From Amygdalobacter indicium (lineage in GTDB: Bacteria; Bacillota; Clostridia; Saccharofermentanales; Fastidiosipilaceae), in the NCBI RefSeq assembly GCF_029101545.1, contig NZ_CP118866.1, forward strand, positions 1,302,001-1,366,000: a DNA stretch of 64,000 nucleotides, given 5' to 3'. Positions 42,209 to 52,190 of this stretch are shown here, piece by piece. The notes below the pieces were generated by a model that worked only from the letters and a program-made list of their open reading frames with translations, was not told the origin of the DNA and ran no database searches. Numbering within the stretch: the first letter of the stretch is position 1; each line of letters begins with the position of its first letter. A program made the translations under genes and the position numbers.

Positions 42209-44458
42209 TTATTCAAATTCAACTTCTTCTTCTGCAATATTATAAATATCAATTCTATTTTCAACATCAATTCTATTCACTAACCAGCCTCTAAATAAAC
42301 ACTGTTGTATAAACTCTTGTATTCTATTTACACCATTTACTTCTTTAAGTGTTACTACTAATCCAAATTTAAGATTTTCTCCATCGCCTGTATTTAGACG
42401 TTCTTTTGTTTTAACACTTACACCCCATAATCCATTATCTTGCTTTGGCTTTTTTTGTCTACCTGTAGGGGTCTTTATATTTTCTCGAATGTGCTTTACA
42501 TTATCCCATTTTCTATACAATTTACGTGCAGTACCTTCGTACAGTAATAATAGCCCTTCATCTGATTGTTTGTTATCATTAATCGAATAAATTTTTTCTT
42601 TTCCACGCTTAGTTTTGCCCAATTTTCCAAAGTGAATATCCATCTCTGTGTTGGTATAATCGACACCTTGATTTCTCGAGCAGTTAGGGAAATAACATAA
42701 CGTGGCTTTTGATACAAATGGCTGTTTCCCTTTATCCTCTGGTACGGGAATATTATAATTATATGTGTCAAATTTTTCTGAAATACCATTTATCATAAAT
42801 TTTATTTCATCATCTGGTGTTTTTACAATATCATTAATATTTACAGGAACTATTCCATATCCTATCAATTGAGGACTATATATATTATCACTCCAACCTG
42901 CTGCAGAGTCAATTATTAATGCCTTTGCTAATTCTCTAGTTAGCCCCAATACTTGTATTAAATATGCAAGTTTTCTTGCAATCCATGGTGCGGCAAATGA
43001 CGTTCCAGAAACAAGTGTTTCTCCCTTTGGAGAACAAGTTCTTATTTTTTTAGTATTATCTCCTCCATAATAACTTACATCTGGTTTATTAAAAAATGAC
43101 AATACCAAACCTTCTCTTGAATATGTTGCAGGTTTATCATCGAATCCAACTGAATTAACCACTACCGAATTAATAGAATCAGCTGGTGCTCCAATTTTTC
43201 TTATATTCGAATTATCTGGCTTATTTGTCCCGGCTACAACGAAAATAACATCATTTTCATATTGAATTTTATCTAAAATAGCTGCTTCTGGAGATATAAA
43301 ATTATCATTTATTTCCATAAAAGATCCTAACGACAAATTCCATACTTTAACATCTCTATTGGCTACTACAATTTCTTTGATTGCTCTTAATACAGTAAAT
43401 GAACTAAATGCGCCACTAGTTGCAACTCCAAAATGCTTTACTCTAAAACGTCCACATCCGTCATTTAGATCAGGATTTATATTAGCCCCATCAACCACTA
43501 TTGATGTTACCATTGTTCCGTGATTATAATCTTCTCGAGATAATGGAATTTCATCATCAAGCATGTTTTTAAACTCAACCCATTCGGAAAAGTATACTTC
43601 TTTATCGAACATAGTGTCTATAACCCCAATAATTGGCTCATTACTTGGTTTGGGAATAGACATTACTAAATTTTCTCCTTCTCTGATATCGTCTTTTTCC
43701 AAAATAGAAATATCACTCACCGCCATAGAAATCAAATAGGGGGCTTTAGACTTCAATAAATTATACTGATCAGGAGTAAGTAAAAGTGTGGTTTCATCAA
43801 TGCTTCTGACACTTGAGAAATCTATATTTAATTGATTCATTATATCTGCAGTTTTAGTGCCAGTATCATAAATAGTTATAATAGCATTTTCTTGCAAATC
43901 ACTGGTATCTCTTTCAACTCCAAACTTTTCTAAATAATAAGCATCTACAACAATACTAACAAATCTACTTTTAGAAATTCCTGATTCACCAGCATTACAA
44001 AAAAGGTAATTAAACTTATTAAGATTAATTTCAGAAATATTATTATAAGTTATTTGATTACCAAAATTGTCTTTTATTATAGAAATAACCCTTTCAATAT
44101 TTCTCGTCGCATCTAATATGGTTTTTTGACTCACGCAATGAGTAATAATGTGTTTTTTTATTTCACCTGTTGTAAATTTTGCCCCGACAACAGAATTATT
44201 GTTTTTCTTACTTCCACTTTCTAGTATTCCTTTTATCCTATTACTTTTTGCCACAACATCTGTATAGTAAGCACTTATCAGTGGTTTTATTAACAACTTT
44301 TCCTTTTCCCAAAAGGCATTAACTCCTGTCAAATCCCTTTTTAAATTATTTAAACGCTCAACGGTAACAAATTTATCTTTAGGAATATTAGACGGTCCGG
44401 GTTTATTTCCAGAATCCTTTTGTTCGAATCTGCCTTTTAATTGAAGAATTTCATTCAT
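42209..44458 (-). CDS. ietS: IetS-like subtilisin-family protease, anti-phage IetAS
   Basis: This 749-residue protein has a central S8 peptidase domain with a complete triad: Asp281 in GVIDTMFD, His313 in NHGTMVTS, and Ser487 in SGTSFAAPW. No signal peptide is present, so it acts in the cytoplasm. An N-terminal domain of about 270 residues precedes it. Partnership with an upstream AAA+ ATPase matches the IetAS system, reported as a plasmid-stability and anti-phage module. It follows ietA after six bases, with AAGGAGT as ribosome site. Confidence 0.87.
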   Translation of the reverse strand: MNEILQLKGRFEQKDSGNKPGPSNIPKDKFVTVERLNNLKRDLTGVNAFWEKEKLLIKPLISAYYTDVVAKSNRIKGILESGSKKNNNSVVGAKFTTGEIKKHIITHCVSQKTILDATRNIERVISIIKDNFGNQITYNNISEINLNKFNYLFCNAGESGISKSRFVSIVVDAYYLEKFGVERDTSDLQENAIITIYDTGTKTADIMNQLNIDFSSVRSIDETTLLLTPDQYNLLKSKAPYLISMAVSDISILEKDDIREGENLVMSIPKPSNEPIIGVIDTMFDKEVYFSEWVEFKNMLDDEIPLSREDYNHGTMVTSIVVDGANINPDLNDGCGRFRVKHFGVATSGAFSSFTVLRAIKEIVVANRDVKVWNLSLGSFMEINDNFISPEAAILDKIQYENDVIFVVAGTNKPDNSNIRKIGAPADSINSVVVNSVGFDDKPATYSREGLVLSFFNKPDVSYYGGDNTKKIRTCSPKGETLVSGTSFAAPWIARKLAYLIQVLGLTRELAKALIIDSAAGWSDNIYSPQLIGYGIVPVNINDIVKTPDDEIKFMINGISEKFDTYNYNIPVPEDKGKQPFVSKATLCYFPNCSRNQGVDYTNTEMDIHFGKLGKTKRGKEKIYSINDNKQSDEGLLLLYEGTARKLYRKWDNVKHIRENIKTPTGRQKKPKQDNGLWGVSVKTKERLNTGDGENLKFGLVVTLKEVNGVNRIQEFIQQCLFRGWLVNRIDVENRIDIYNIAEEEVEFE

Positions 44459-44464
44459 TGTAAA

Positions 44465-45502
44465 TTACTCCTTTAATTCTCTTGATACTTGACTTTTCGA
44501 AACACCTGTCAAAATTTCTATTTCTCTAACAGTAAATCCTTGATTTTGAAGTTTTTTCAAATTCCTATCTTCATCACTAGAAGCAAATGCATATAACCTT
44601 CTTAGATAGTCAAACTCATCATTCGGATTACTAAATGCTAACGATGTCTTAATAATATTCTTTATATCTCCAGGATATGGTATGACTTGCATCAAAGAAA
44701 TAATTTTTCTGAACAAGCGTATATTTCTCGTAGCATTTTTGAATTTCGATAAATAGTATTTTAATATTACTTCTGATATATCAACCAATTCTTCTCTTGA
44801 ATATCTATTGAAGTCTATAACAGAATCAAATCTTCGTACTAGAGCTTTATCAAAGTGATTATATAAGTTAGTTGTTGCTATCAACAAAATTTTATCATTT
44901 AAACTTTCTAAGCCTTTTAATACTGAAGTTGTAGCTCTTCCCATTTCTCTTAGGTCTTTTGAGTCTGTTCTATCCAGTGCTAAAGCATCAATTTCATCAA
45001 ATAGTACAACAGCTTTCTCAGGAATAAGCAAATTATTGATTTCATCAAATAGTTGTGCAATATTTTTCCCCGTTTGACCTAATTTACTATCTATTAAAAG
45101 AGCAAAATCTACTATAAAAAGCTCTCTTTCCAATATTCGTGCTATATGTTTTACCGTTTCTGTTTTGCCAGTACCTGGTGCTCCTTGAAATAAAAATTTA
45201 TTTACGCCTATTCCGTGCTCAGTTGCATTTACTATGCCTAAAACATCCGATTTTATTTCCTCAGGTAATGGCAATGGTTCTCCTCCATTTACTTCTACTT
45301 TTCTAACAAATTTTAAATCGGCTTCGTTTATTTGCGGAACAAAAGTATTTGCATTAGAAAGAAGTGCCATTATGTATTCCGACAATTGATAATCTCCCAA
45401 TTTATCAAATTCGTTTGCAATTTGATAAGCTTCATTTCTAAACCCCGAGTCATTACTTTCAGCATAGTATTTTATTAAATTAATGATATTTGCTTTTTTC
45501 AT
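44465..45502 (-). CDS. ietA: IetA-like AAA+ ATPase, anti-phage IetAS
   Basis: This 345-residue AAA+ ATPase has Walker A GAPGTGKTE, Walker B VVLFDEIDAL, sensor-1 LLIATTN and an arginine finger in ALVRRFD. After the ATPase a C-terminal helix-turn-helix-like segment (GFTVREIEILTGVSKSQVSREL) is visible. It should remodel substrates or sense infection and control the IetS protease. AAGGTG precedes the start. It is the first gene of the pair. Confidence 0.88.
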   Translation of the reverse strand: MKKANIINLIKYYAESNDSGFRNEAYQIANEFDKLGDYQLSEYIMALLSNANTFVPQINEADLKFVRKVEVNGGEPLPLPEEIKSDVLGIVNATEHGIGVNKFLFQGAPGTGKTETVKHIARILERELFIVDFALLIDSKLGQTGKNIAQLFDEINNLLIPEKAVVLFDEIDALALDRTDSKDLREMGRATTSVLKGLESLNDKILLIATTNLYNHFDKALVRRFDSVIDFNRYSREELVDISEVILKYYLSKFKNATRNIRLFRKIISLMQVIPYPGDIKNIIKTSLAFSNPNDEFDYLRRLYAFASSDEDRNLKKLQNQGFTVREIEILTGVSKSQVSRELKE

Positions 45503-45767
45503 TTTTTGTCACCTTGCATGCCCAATTTTTATATTTACATTTTATCACATCTGGGACAACATTTTAAGAATTGGGACGAAATTTAGTATTTTTATTTTTG
45601 TATAATTTTACATTAATATGCTATTGGAAAACTAATATAAACTAAAACATCATCAGCATCCATTCAAATAAGTTGTATTAATTTAATACATTCCGGATTT
45701 AGGAAATCCGTTTAAAATATTCTAGCACATCCTCGGAAGGGGTAGAGCAAAATGAGATCGTTAGTTG

Positions 45768-45956
45768 TTATAAAACGCTAAATAATCGTCTATTTGTCTT
45801 GTCGTTGACATGTGCTATTGCCGCTCTTAAACCGTATTCGTTCCGGAATTTCAGGCTTTCCAAGCGTAATTTTACGACTTCTTTTTTGCGTAAATTAACT
45901 AAATCTTTTTCCGGCATTACACTGGCAGTTTGATAAATTTCCGTGTAAAATAACAT
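45768..45956 (-). CDS. Possible small protein, unknown
   Basis: The 62-residue frame has plausible composition (EKDLVNLRKKEVVKLRLESL, then GLRAAIAHVNDKTN), mostly helical and basic. It has no clear ribosome site and no recognised family, and it may be the tail of a decayed gene. Confidence 0.3.
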   Translation of the reverse strand: MLFYTEIYQTASVMPEKDLVNLRKKEVVKLRLESLKFRNEYGLRAAIAHVNDKTNRRLFSVL

Positions 45957-46198
45957 ATAGTAGATTTCCTATCTAAATATTTTGTCTTTATTTATTTTAA
46001 CGGAAATCTGCTTTTTCTTGCAGTATTAAATTCGGTTTCCTTTTTTAACTAATACAGAAATCTTCCGGCTGAGAATTGACTATTAATTCAGGATAATTTT
46101 GCTCCACTGTCTTTAATAATATACACGAGGGAGCTTAGACCTGCTCAGAACTTTTCAACAAGAAATGACTATACTCGCCTGATTTTTAAGGTAGAAAA

Positions 46199-46224
46199 AG
46201 GCGGAGCTCCTAAAAGCTCCGCCT
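46199..46224 (-). terminator. Terminator of the D-allose operon
   Basis: AGGCGGAGCT and AGCTCCGCCT form a ten-base perfect stem followed on the - strand by a T-run, 29 bases after the rpiB stop. Confidence 0.9.
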
Positions 46225-46252
46225 CCAAGGAGAGAAACACTCTGTCAAAATA

Positions 46253-46711
46253 TTAAAGTTCCGTCAATGTTCCCGAATTTTCAATTTCACTTAACATTTG
46301 AACTCTTTTGGCGTGACGGCCGCCTTCGTACTCGGCTTCCAACCAAGCATCTATAATCATTTTTGCTAATTCTATTCCCACGACTCTGGCTCCAAATGCT
46401 AAAACATTTGTATTATTATGTTTTTTCGACAATTGAGCTGTATATGGTTCACTGCAAACACAAGCTCTAATACCCTTAACTTTGTTAGCTGCTAATGAAA
46501 TTCCTACCCCTGTTCCGCAAATCAGAATACCGGCATCAGCTTCACCTTCAACAATTTTCTTTGCCGCTTTATAACCGCTCACCGGATAATCACAACGCTC
46601 TTTACCGAAAGTCCCGACATCTACAACTTGAATGTTTTTATCCGCTAAATACTCTTTAATTTCTTCTTTGTAATCATAACCGACATGATCACTGCCAATA
46701 ACTATTTTCAT
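46253..46711 (-). CDS. rpiB: RpiB-family sugar-phosphate isomerase
   Basis: This 152-residue protein is of the RpiB/LacAB family: IGSDHVGYDYKEEIK at the start, DYPVSGYKAA, CGTGVGISLAANK around the catalytic cysteine, and a conserved AFGARVVG segment. RpiB interconverts ribose-5-P and ribulose-5-P and also allose-6-P and allulose-6-P. In this operon the allose-6-phosphate isomerase role is the natural reading. GAGAGGTG precedes the ATG. Confidence 0.93.
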   Translation of the reverse strand: MKIVIGSDHVGYDYKEEIKEYLADKNIQVVDVGTFGKERCDYPVSGYKAAKKIVEGEADAGILICGTGVGISLAANKVKGIRACVCSEPYTAQLSKKHNNTNVLAFGARVVGIELAKMIIDAWLEAEYEGGRHAKRVQMLSEIENSGTLTEL

Positions 46712-46726
46712 AAGTCACCTCTCATA

Positions 46727-47653
46727 TTATCTATAATTTACATCTTTTAATCGTTTATAAGCATATATTCCTGCGCCGATAACACCGTTAATTTGAGTCG
46801 GATGCGAATACTTAAGCAGCATATTTTTTTCAGGATAAGGCTTTCTTGTAGAAGCATGAATTTCTCTTTCAAAGTCTGAAAAAGGAAAATATCCGTCCAT
46901 AAGCAATCCGCCGCCGAGAATAATGCATTCCGGATCAAAAATATTTGCCTGTAACGCAACTGTTTGTGCCATTCCTTTAATGAAATTGCATACTTCCGGC
47001 GTGTTACTCTTTTTCAAGAAAATTTCATTTAACTCGGTTTGCGGAAAATTTGCATTTCTCAACTGTACCAATGCTAAACCGGAAATTACCGTTTCCAAGC
47101 AACCGATATTTCCGCAAGTGCATTTATTACGGTTGCCATATACAGGTAAATGACCCAATTCCGAAGCTACACCGTTATGTCCCGTCAGTATTTTTCCGTT
47201 TATCATCACAGCATTGCCTACACCTGTGCCGAAATAGATACCGCAAACATCTTGATAATCATTAATATCAAGTTCGTTCATATCGTACAAAAGCAAATTA
47301 TTAGTATCTTTATTTACGTACACTGTACAATTCAATTCTCTTTCCAACAAGTCTACTGCGTCGAAATTATCACTTATATTTTTGATATTCGGCGTCTGAA
47401 TAACTGTTTTTTTATCACGACTTATAGTAGAAGGAAATCCTATGGAAACAGCAAGTAAATTCATGTCCTTTAAATTTCTCAGAAGATAAGCTTTAATAAA
47501 GTTGCTTATATTTATAGATGCATTTAAATCTTTACTAAAAACTTTTTCTGTAGGAAATATCTCAAATTCAAGGACCTGCAAATCTTCGGTGATTAATCCT
47601 ATCCTGCAATTCGTTCCGCCTACGTCCATTCCCAATACAACATTTTGTGTCAC
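46727..47653 (-). CDS. alsK: ROK kinase, probable D-allose kinase
   Basis: This ROK-family kinase has GMDVGGTNCRIGL at the N-terminus, GIYFGTGVGNAV, and a zinc cluster CTCGNIGCLE. Placement between alsE and rpiB matches D-allose kinase AlsK. A GTG start at 47653 with GGAGG eight bases upstream is favoured; an ATG at 47668 lacks a ribosome site. The product is allose-6-phosphate, used by RpiB and AlsE. Confidence 0.88.
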   Translation of the reverse strand: MTQNVVLGMDVGGTNCRIGLITEDLQVLEFEIFPTEKVFSKDLNASINISNFIKAYLLRNLKDMNLLAVSIGFPSTISRDKKTVIQTPNIKNISDNFDAVDLLERELNCTVYVNKDTNNLLLYDMNELDINDYQDVCGIYFGTGVGNAVMINGKILTGHNGVASELGHLPVYGNRNKCTCGNIGCLETVISGLALVQLRNANFPQTELNEIFLKKSNTPEVCNFIKGMAQTVALQANIFDPECIILGGGLLMDGYFPFSDFEREIHASTRKPYPEKNMLLKYSHPTQINGVIGAGIYAYKRLKDVNYR

Positions 47654-47670
47654 TGATTCTTCCTCCATAT

Positions 47671-48354
47671 TTATAATTTTACACCCGTTTCCTCCATAAA
47701 TATTTCCTTTGCTTTTTTACATGCTTTTCTTAAATCCGGGTCTAAGGAAAATAAACCTGAACTTCCCAAAACATAGCCGTCCGCTCCGGCAAGATGTAAT
47801 TTCCCGAACGTGTTTTTATTACATGAACCGTCAATCATTATCTTAAAATTCAGGTTATTCATTTCTCTAAATTTTTTTGCTTCTCTTATTTTATCCAACA
47901 TTTCCGGAATAAAAGGTTGACCTGCAAATCCTACATCTACAGTCATTATTGTCAAGTAATCTATTTTACCGAGATATTCTCGACAATATGTTAACGGGGT
48001 TGCAGGATTCAACGTAACTCCCGCTTTACATCCTTTTCCTTTAATTTTATTTATTATTCTGAATGCATCACTATTTATAGTTTCAGCGTGCGGACTGATA
48101 ATTTGTGCGCCGGCAGCAGCGCAGGAATCGATCCAATCATTGGGCGTAGTTGTCATAAGATGTATATCCATAGGCTTTTTAGCAATAGCTCCTATTGCTT
48201 TCACTATATCCGGGCTTAATGTTATATTTTTACAAAAGTGGCCATCCATAATGTCCATATGATAACCGTCAAACTCTTCATTTAATACCTCTATTTGAGC
48301 GGCAATATTTAAAAAATCCATACACATTAAACTTATTTTGAAAAATGGTTTCAT
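47671..48354 (-). CDS. alsE: D-allulose-6-phosphate 3-epimerase
   Basis: This 227-residue TIM barrel closely resembles AlsE: ISLMCMDFLN, HMDIMDGHFCKNITLSP with the metal ligands, HLMTTTP, and MTVDVGFAGQPFIPEMLDKI. It converts allulose-6-P to fructose-6-P. AAAGGAAA precedes the ATG. The ribulose-phosphate epimerase alternative is less likely given the operon. Confidence 0.93.
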   Translation of the reverse strand: MKPFFKISLMCMDFLNIAAQIEVLNEEFDGYHMDIMDGHFCKNITLSPDIVKAIGAIAKKPMDIHLMTTTPNDWIDSCAAAGAQIISPHAETINSDAFRIINKIKGKGCKAGVTLNPATPLTYCREYLGKIDYLTIMTVDVGFAGQPFIPEMLDKIREAKKFREMNNLNFKIMIDGSCNKNTFGKLHLAGADGYVLGSSGLFSLDPDLRKACKKAKEIFMEETGVKL

Positions 48355-48380
48355 AATAATTTTTCCTTTCCGATAATAAA

Positions 48381-49361
48381 CTAATTTTTACGACTTGCGC
48401 CGAAAAATCTGTCAAGAGTAACAGCTATTATTAACAGACATCCCATTGCCAATTGTTGATAATAACTTGAAACACCGCACATATTTAAGCCGTTATTAAT
48501 TACACCGATAATTAATCCGCCGATCACAACTTTAGGAATTTTACCTACACCTCCGAAAAATGATGCTCCGCCGATTATTACAGCCTCTATTGCGAATGTT
48601 TCATAACCGGTCCCGGCATTAGGTTCAGCAGCAGCTAATCTGGCAATATTGACCATTCCTGCCATTGATGCACATAAACCGGAAATTATAAAAGCAATAA
48701 CTGTATGTTTACTTACCGTAATGCCCGCATACCAGGCAGCTTGAGGATTTCCGCCGATTGCATATAAATTTCTGCCGCATTGCGTTTTCTTAGTAAAATA
48801 CGTCAATACTATGGCGGTTATGAGTGCAATCAATACCGGAGCGGAAATAAAGCCTACACTTCCACCTACAGTTCTGCTGAATGTTATAGGCAAATTTGAT
48901 ACTGCCCTTGCGCTTGTAATTATATAAACTATACTTCTTAAAATAGCTTGTGTACCTAAAGTTATAATAAACGGCGGCAACCCTGTAGTTGTTACCAAAA
49001 GTCCGTTAACCAATCCCACAAACACACCTAAAACTACTATACCTATGATAATTGCCGCTAACGGATGCATTCCGAAATCCGACATAAGCTTAGCACAAAC
49101 AGCACCCGACAAGGCCATAATAGAACTGACACTAAGATCAATACCGCCTAACAAGATGGCAAAAAATTCTCCTAAGCCGAGTAAAATCGTAATGGAACTT
49201 TGCTCTAAAATTTTCAGCATATTACTACCTGTAAAGAAACTGCTGAAACGCATAATGCCGAAAACCAGAGTCATAATAATTAATATTGAAATAGTACTGT
49301 ACCTATCCCAAAATTCTCCAAAACCTTTTTTCTTCTTTTTGTTCACGCTTTCGCTGCTCAT
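48381..49361 (-). CDS. alsC: D-allose ABC transporter permease
   Basis: This 326-residue protein has about ten membrane helices of the ribose-type (BPD_transp_2) permease family: LLGLGEFFAILLGGIDLSVSS, GLPPFIITLGT and GGASFFGGVGK. It forms the channel for AlsB and AlsA. AGGAG precedes the ATG. It lies between alsA and alsE. Confidence 0.92.
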   Translation of the reverse strand: MSSESVNKKKKKGFGEFWDRYSTISILIIMTLVFGIMRFSSFFTGSNMLKILEQSSITILLGLGEFFAILLGGIDLSVSSIMALSGAVCAKLMSDFGMHPLAAIIIGIVVLGVFVGLVNGLLVTTTGLPPFIITLGTQAILRSIVYIITSARAVSNLPITFSRTVGGSVGFISAPVLIALITAIVLTYFTKKTQCGRNLYAIGGNPQAAWYAGITVSKHTVIAFIISGLCASMAGMVNIARLAAAEPNAGTGYETFAIEAVIIGGASFFGGVGKIPKVVIGGLIIGVINNGLNMCGVSSYYQQLAMGCLLIIAVTLDRFFGASRKN

Positions 49362-49370
49362 ATTTTTCTC

Positions 49371-50888
49371 CTATATTATTTCTTTTGTAGCTGCTTTTAC
49401 CAATTTTTCTTCTGAAGCTTCATTTATAGGAAATTCTTCAGTTATCTCCCCGCCCCGCATCACAATTATTCGATCGCACAGTCCTAATAATTCAGGCATT
49501 TCACTGGAAACAACAATTATTCCTATACCTTCATCCGCCAATTTTCGCAACAATTTATAAATTTCACTCTTAGTTCCGACATCGATTCCCTTAGTCGGTT
49601 CATCAAAAATAAGCACTTTCATTCCTGCTGCAATCCATTTGCCGATAATTACCTTTTGTTGGTTGCCGCCTGAAAGATTGGCAGTTAGCTGTTCTGCATC
49701 AGCCCATTTAATTTGTAACGTTTTTCTTTCTTCTTCAGCCATTAAATTTTCACGCCGGTCATCAGTTTTGCCCCAGATCCCGTCAGCTTTAGATAATTTA
49801 AGCTGATTAGCTATAGAAATATTTTTTCTATTGCTGAAATTGCCGAAAAATCCGGTTTCTCTTCGATTTTCTGTAAGCATACCTATGCCCTGCTTTAATG
49901 CTGTATAAGGATTTTTTATAGTCAATTTTTTACCATATAAAATAACTTCACCGCTGACAATCGGAGCTGCTCCGAACACCGCATCCATCAATTCACTTCT
50001 GCCGGCTCCGACCAAGCCGGAGAATCCCAATATTTCTCTTTTTCTCAGTCTGAACGACACGTTATTTACTTTTTTATCTTTTCTTGTCAAAGATCTAACT
50101 TCAAAAATTGTTTCTCCGAAAACTGCCTCTGCATTCTGATAATTTTTCTTTATATCTCTACCGACCATCAATCTTGTCATATCATCTGTTGATAAGTCTT
50201 TTACGGGATATGTACCGACATAATTGCCGTCTTTCAAAATCGTAATTCGATCACCTATTTCTTTTATTTCTGAAAGCTTATGTGAAATAAAAACGATTCC
50301 TTTGCCTTCTTTTTTCAGTTTCCGAATAATTGCAAACAGTTTTTTTACCTCTTCTTCCGTTAACGATGACGTAGGCTCATCCATAACAATTACCTTGGCA
50401 TTGAATGATACTGCTTTGGCAATTTCAACCATTTGTTTTTCGCCTATACCCAATTCTCCCAAAAGTGTTGTCGGTTTGTATGCTTGTAAATTAACCTGTT
50501 CAAGCAGAGCACTTGTTTCATGATTAAGTTTTTCATAATCAATATCGCTGATTAGACCTATTTTATGTAGCGGTAAACGCCCCATAAAAATATTTTCTCT
50601 AATATCCAGCCAATTAACTACACTCAATTCCTGATAAATTATGCTTATCCCTCCCATTGCTGAAATATGAGGTGTAAGTCTTTTATAAACTTTTCCATTC
50701 AATTCTATGGTTCCGCTGTCAGGTTGATATACGCCACTTAAAACTTTCATCAAAGTTGACTTACCTGCACCGTTTTCTCCTAATAAAACATGAACTTCGC
50801 CGGCTTTAACTTCAAAATTTATTCTATTTAAAGCGGTAACTCCGCGAAAAGTTTTTGTTATGTCCTGCATTGAAACAACAGTTTCCAC
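49371..50888 (-). CDS. alsA: D-allose ABC transporter ATPase, duplicated domains
   Basis: This 505-residue protein has two ABC domains of the sugar (RbsA/MglA) type: Walker A GENGAGKST in the first, signature LGIGEKQMVEIAKA, and a second domain with SGGNQQKVIIGKW and FDEPTKGIDVG. As usual the second site has a degenerate Walker A (GLVGAGRSE). A GTG start with AGGAGA upstream is used. It powers D-allose uptake. Confidence 0.93.
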   Translation of the reverse strand: METVVSMQDITKTFRGVTALNRINFEVKAGEVHVLLGENGAGKSTLMKVLSGVYQPDSGTIELNGKVYKRLTPHISAMGGISIIYQELSVVNWLDIRENIFMGRLPLHKIGLISDIDYEKLNHETSALLEQVNLQAYKPTTLLGELGIGEKQMVEIAKAVSFNAKVIVMDEPTSSLTEEEVKKLFAIIRKLKKEGKGIVFISHKLSEIKEIGDRITILKDGNYVGTYPVKDLSTDDMTRLMVGRDIKKNYQNAEAVFGETIFEVRSLTRKDKKVNNVSFRLRKREILGFSGLVGAGRSELMDAVFGAAPIVSGEVILYGKKLTIKNPYTALKQGIGMLTENRRETGFFGNFSNRKNISIANQLKLSKADGIWGKTDDRRENLMAEEERKTLQIKWADAEQLTANLSGGNQQKVIIGKWIAAGMKVLIFDEPTKGIDVGTKSEIYKLLRKLADEGIGIIVVSSEMPELLGLCDRIIVMRGGEITEEFPINEASEEKLVKAATKEII

Positions 50889-50926
50889 GACTCTTCTCCT
50901 TACATAAATGTACCGAGATTCAAAAT

Positions 50927-50954
50927 ACTGCAGGCGGGTTATACCGCCCGCAGT
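50927..50954 (-). other. Intercistronic stem-loop between alsB and alsA
   Basis: ACTGC/GCAGT with a G/C-rich inner stem (one mismatch) sits between the binding-protein and ATPase genes. It probably protects or partly terminates the alsB message. Confidence 0.6.
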
Positions 50955-50971
50955 AAGTGTTTAATCAATTC

Positions 50972-51991
50972 TTATTTAAGAAATTTCTTAGCATTATCTT
51001 TAGTAATCAAAACCGCTTTAATACCGATTTGTTGGATTTCTTTATTCGCTGTAATTCCTTTTTTAACAGCTGCAATCATTTCTTCCAAGGCTCTTGCGCC
51101 GACTTCTTTAGGATTTTGTGCAACAGTTGCCGCTAATATACCGTCCGCTACTGCTTTTATAGCGTCATCGTTACCATCTGTTCCACATACTTTAATGTCT
51201 TTACCGGACTTTTTCACAGCTTCAACAACACCCATAGCCATTGTATCGTTGCAGCAGTAAATAGCTTTCACATTTGGATGTGCACTTATAATATTAGTTG
51301 CAACGTCCATAGCTTTGGTCCTATCCCAATCAGCCGGTTGACTGTCAACAATTTTAGCACCTGCTTTTTCAAAAGCTGCTTTAGCTCCGTCTCTCCGCTG
51401 CTCTCCGGATAATGCTCCTGCCTTACCTTCAACAATTGCAACTTCTATTTCATTTTTACCCACTTGCTTCAAAAGTTCCTGAGCACCTGTTTTTCCAACT
51501 TCTTTGTTATCTGTAGCAACGTATGAATACAACGAGCCGCCCAATGCACTCAACGCTTTTGTATCGATTTTCTCATCAACATCCACAAATATAATTCCTT
51601 TTTTACAGCCTTCCGCTATGGCATTATTTAAGTTCACATCTGATATAGGGGCCACACCTATAGCTTTATATTTTCCCGTACTGATAAAATTTTCCAAAAC
51701 TTGGACTTGTCCTTCTACATCATCCTCTGTATTTCCTGATTGAATATCAACAGTAACACCTAACTCTTTAGCTTTTGTCTCAATACCGGATTTCATATCC
51801 TGCCAGAATTGACTTGACTGAGTTTTCAAAACAACAGCATACTTTTCTGCGCCCTGCATAACAGCAGCAGTAGTGGTAGCACCGGTCTTTTCCTTGGATT
51901 TTCCGGAATCTTTTTTCAAACTACAGGCAACTAATGATGTTGCAAGTGTTGCTGCAAATAATACTAAAAACATTCTTTTTAACCGTTTCAT
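50972..51991 (-). CDS. alsB: D-allose-binding lipoprotein
   Basis: The protein is 339 residues from the ATG at 51991, where GGAGG lies eight bases upstream. It has a signal peptide with lipobox (SLVACS) and a ribose-binding-type periplasmic fold (VVLKTQSSQFWQDMKSGIE, ISDVNLNNAIAEG, CNDTMAMGVVEAV). It delivers sugar to AlsAC. D-allose is inferred from the operon; ribose cannot be excluded from this protein alone. Confidence 0.9.
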   Translation of the reverse strand: MKRLKRMFLVLFAATLATSLVACSLKKDSGKSKEKTGATTTAAVMQGAEKYAVVLKTQSSQFWQDMKSGIETKAKELGVTVDIQSGNTEDDVEGQVQVLENFISTGKYKAIGVAPISDVNLNNAIAEGCKKGIIFVDVDEKIDTKALSALGGSLYSYVATDNKEVGKTGAQELLKQVGKNEIEVAIVEGKAGALSGEQRRDGAKAAFEKAGAKIVDSQPADWDRTKAMDVATNIISAHPNVKAIYCCNDTMAMGVVEAVKKSGKDIKVCGTDGNDDAIKAVADGILAATVAQNPKEVGARALEEMIAAVKKGITANKEIQQIGIKAVLITKDNAKKFLK

Positions 51992-52010
51992 AAATCGCCT
52001 CCGCAATCTT

Positions 52011-52125
52011 GAGTAAATTAGAGTAAACATTTACTCTTGTTTTTCCTTAGCATATTTCTCACTCATTATAATGTCAAAGAATTTATGCACATTTCTATAT
52101 AATATTGAGTAAACTTAAGAGTAAA
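52011..52125. promoter_or_regulatory. LacI-type operators and promoters between alsB and the regulator
   Basis: A perfect palindrome GAGTAAACATTTACTC lies at 52021-52036, with GAGTAAA half-sites at 52011, 52107 and 52119. The alsB promoter on the - strand is TTGACA (52072-52077) and TATGCT (52049-52054), 17 bases apart, so the palindrome sits just after its start. The pair at 52107/52119 overlaps the regulator's own promoter area. Confidence 0.75.
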
Positions 52126-52190
52126 TTATGCAAAATGTCATTTTTATTTTGCGCAATATCGTATTACAATTATTCCTATCGAGGTGAAAA

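Larger units (their letters stand above)
45503..46252. other. Long intergenic region between IetAS and the allose operon
   Basis: It contains the AT-rich ietA promoter region, a possible small gene at 45768-45956, and the als operon terminator at 46199-46224. No other gene is visible. Confidence 0.5.
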
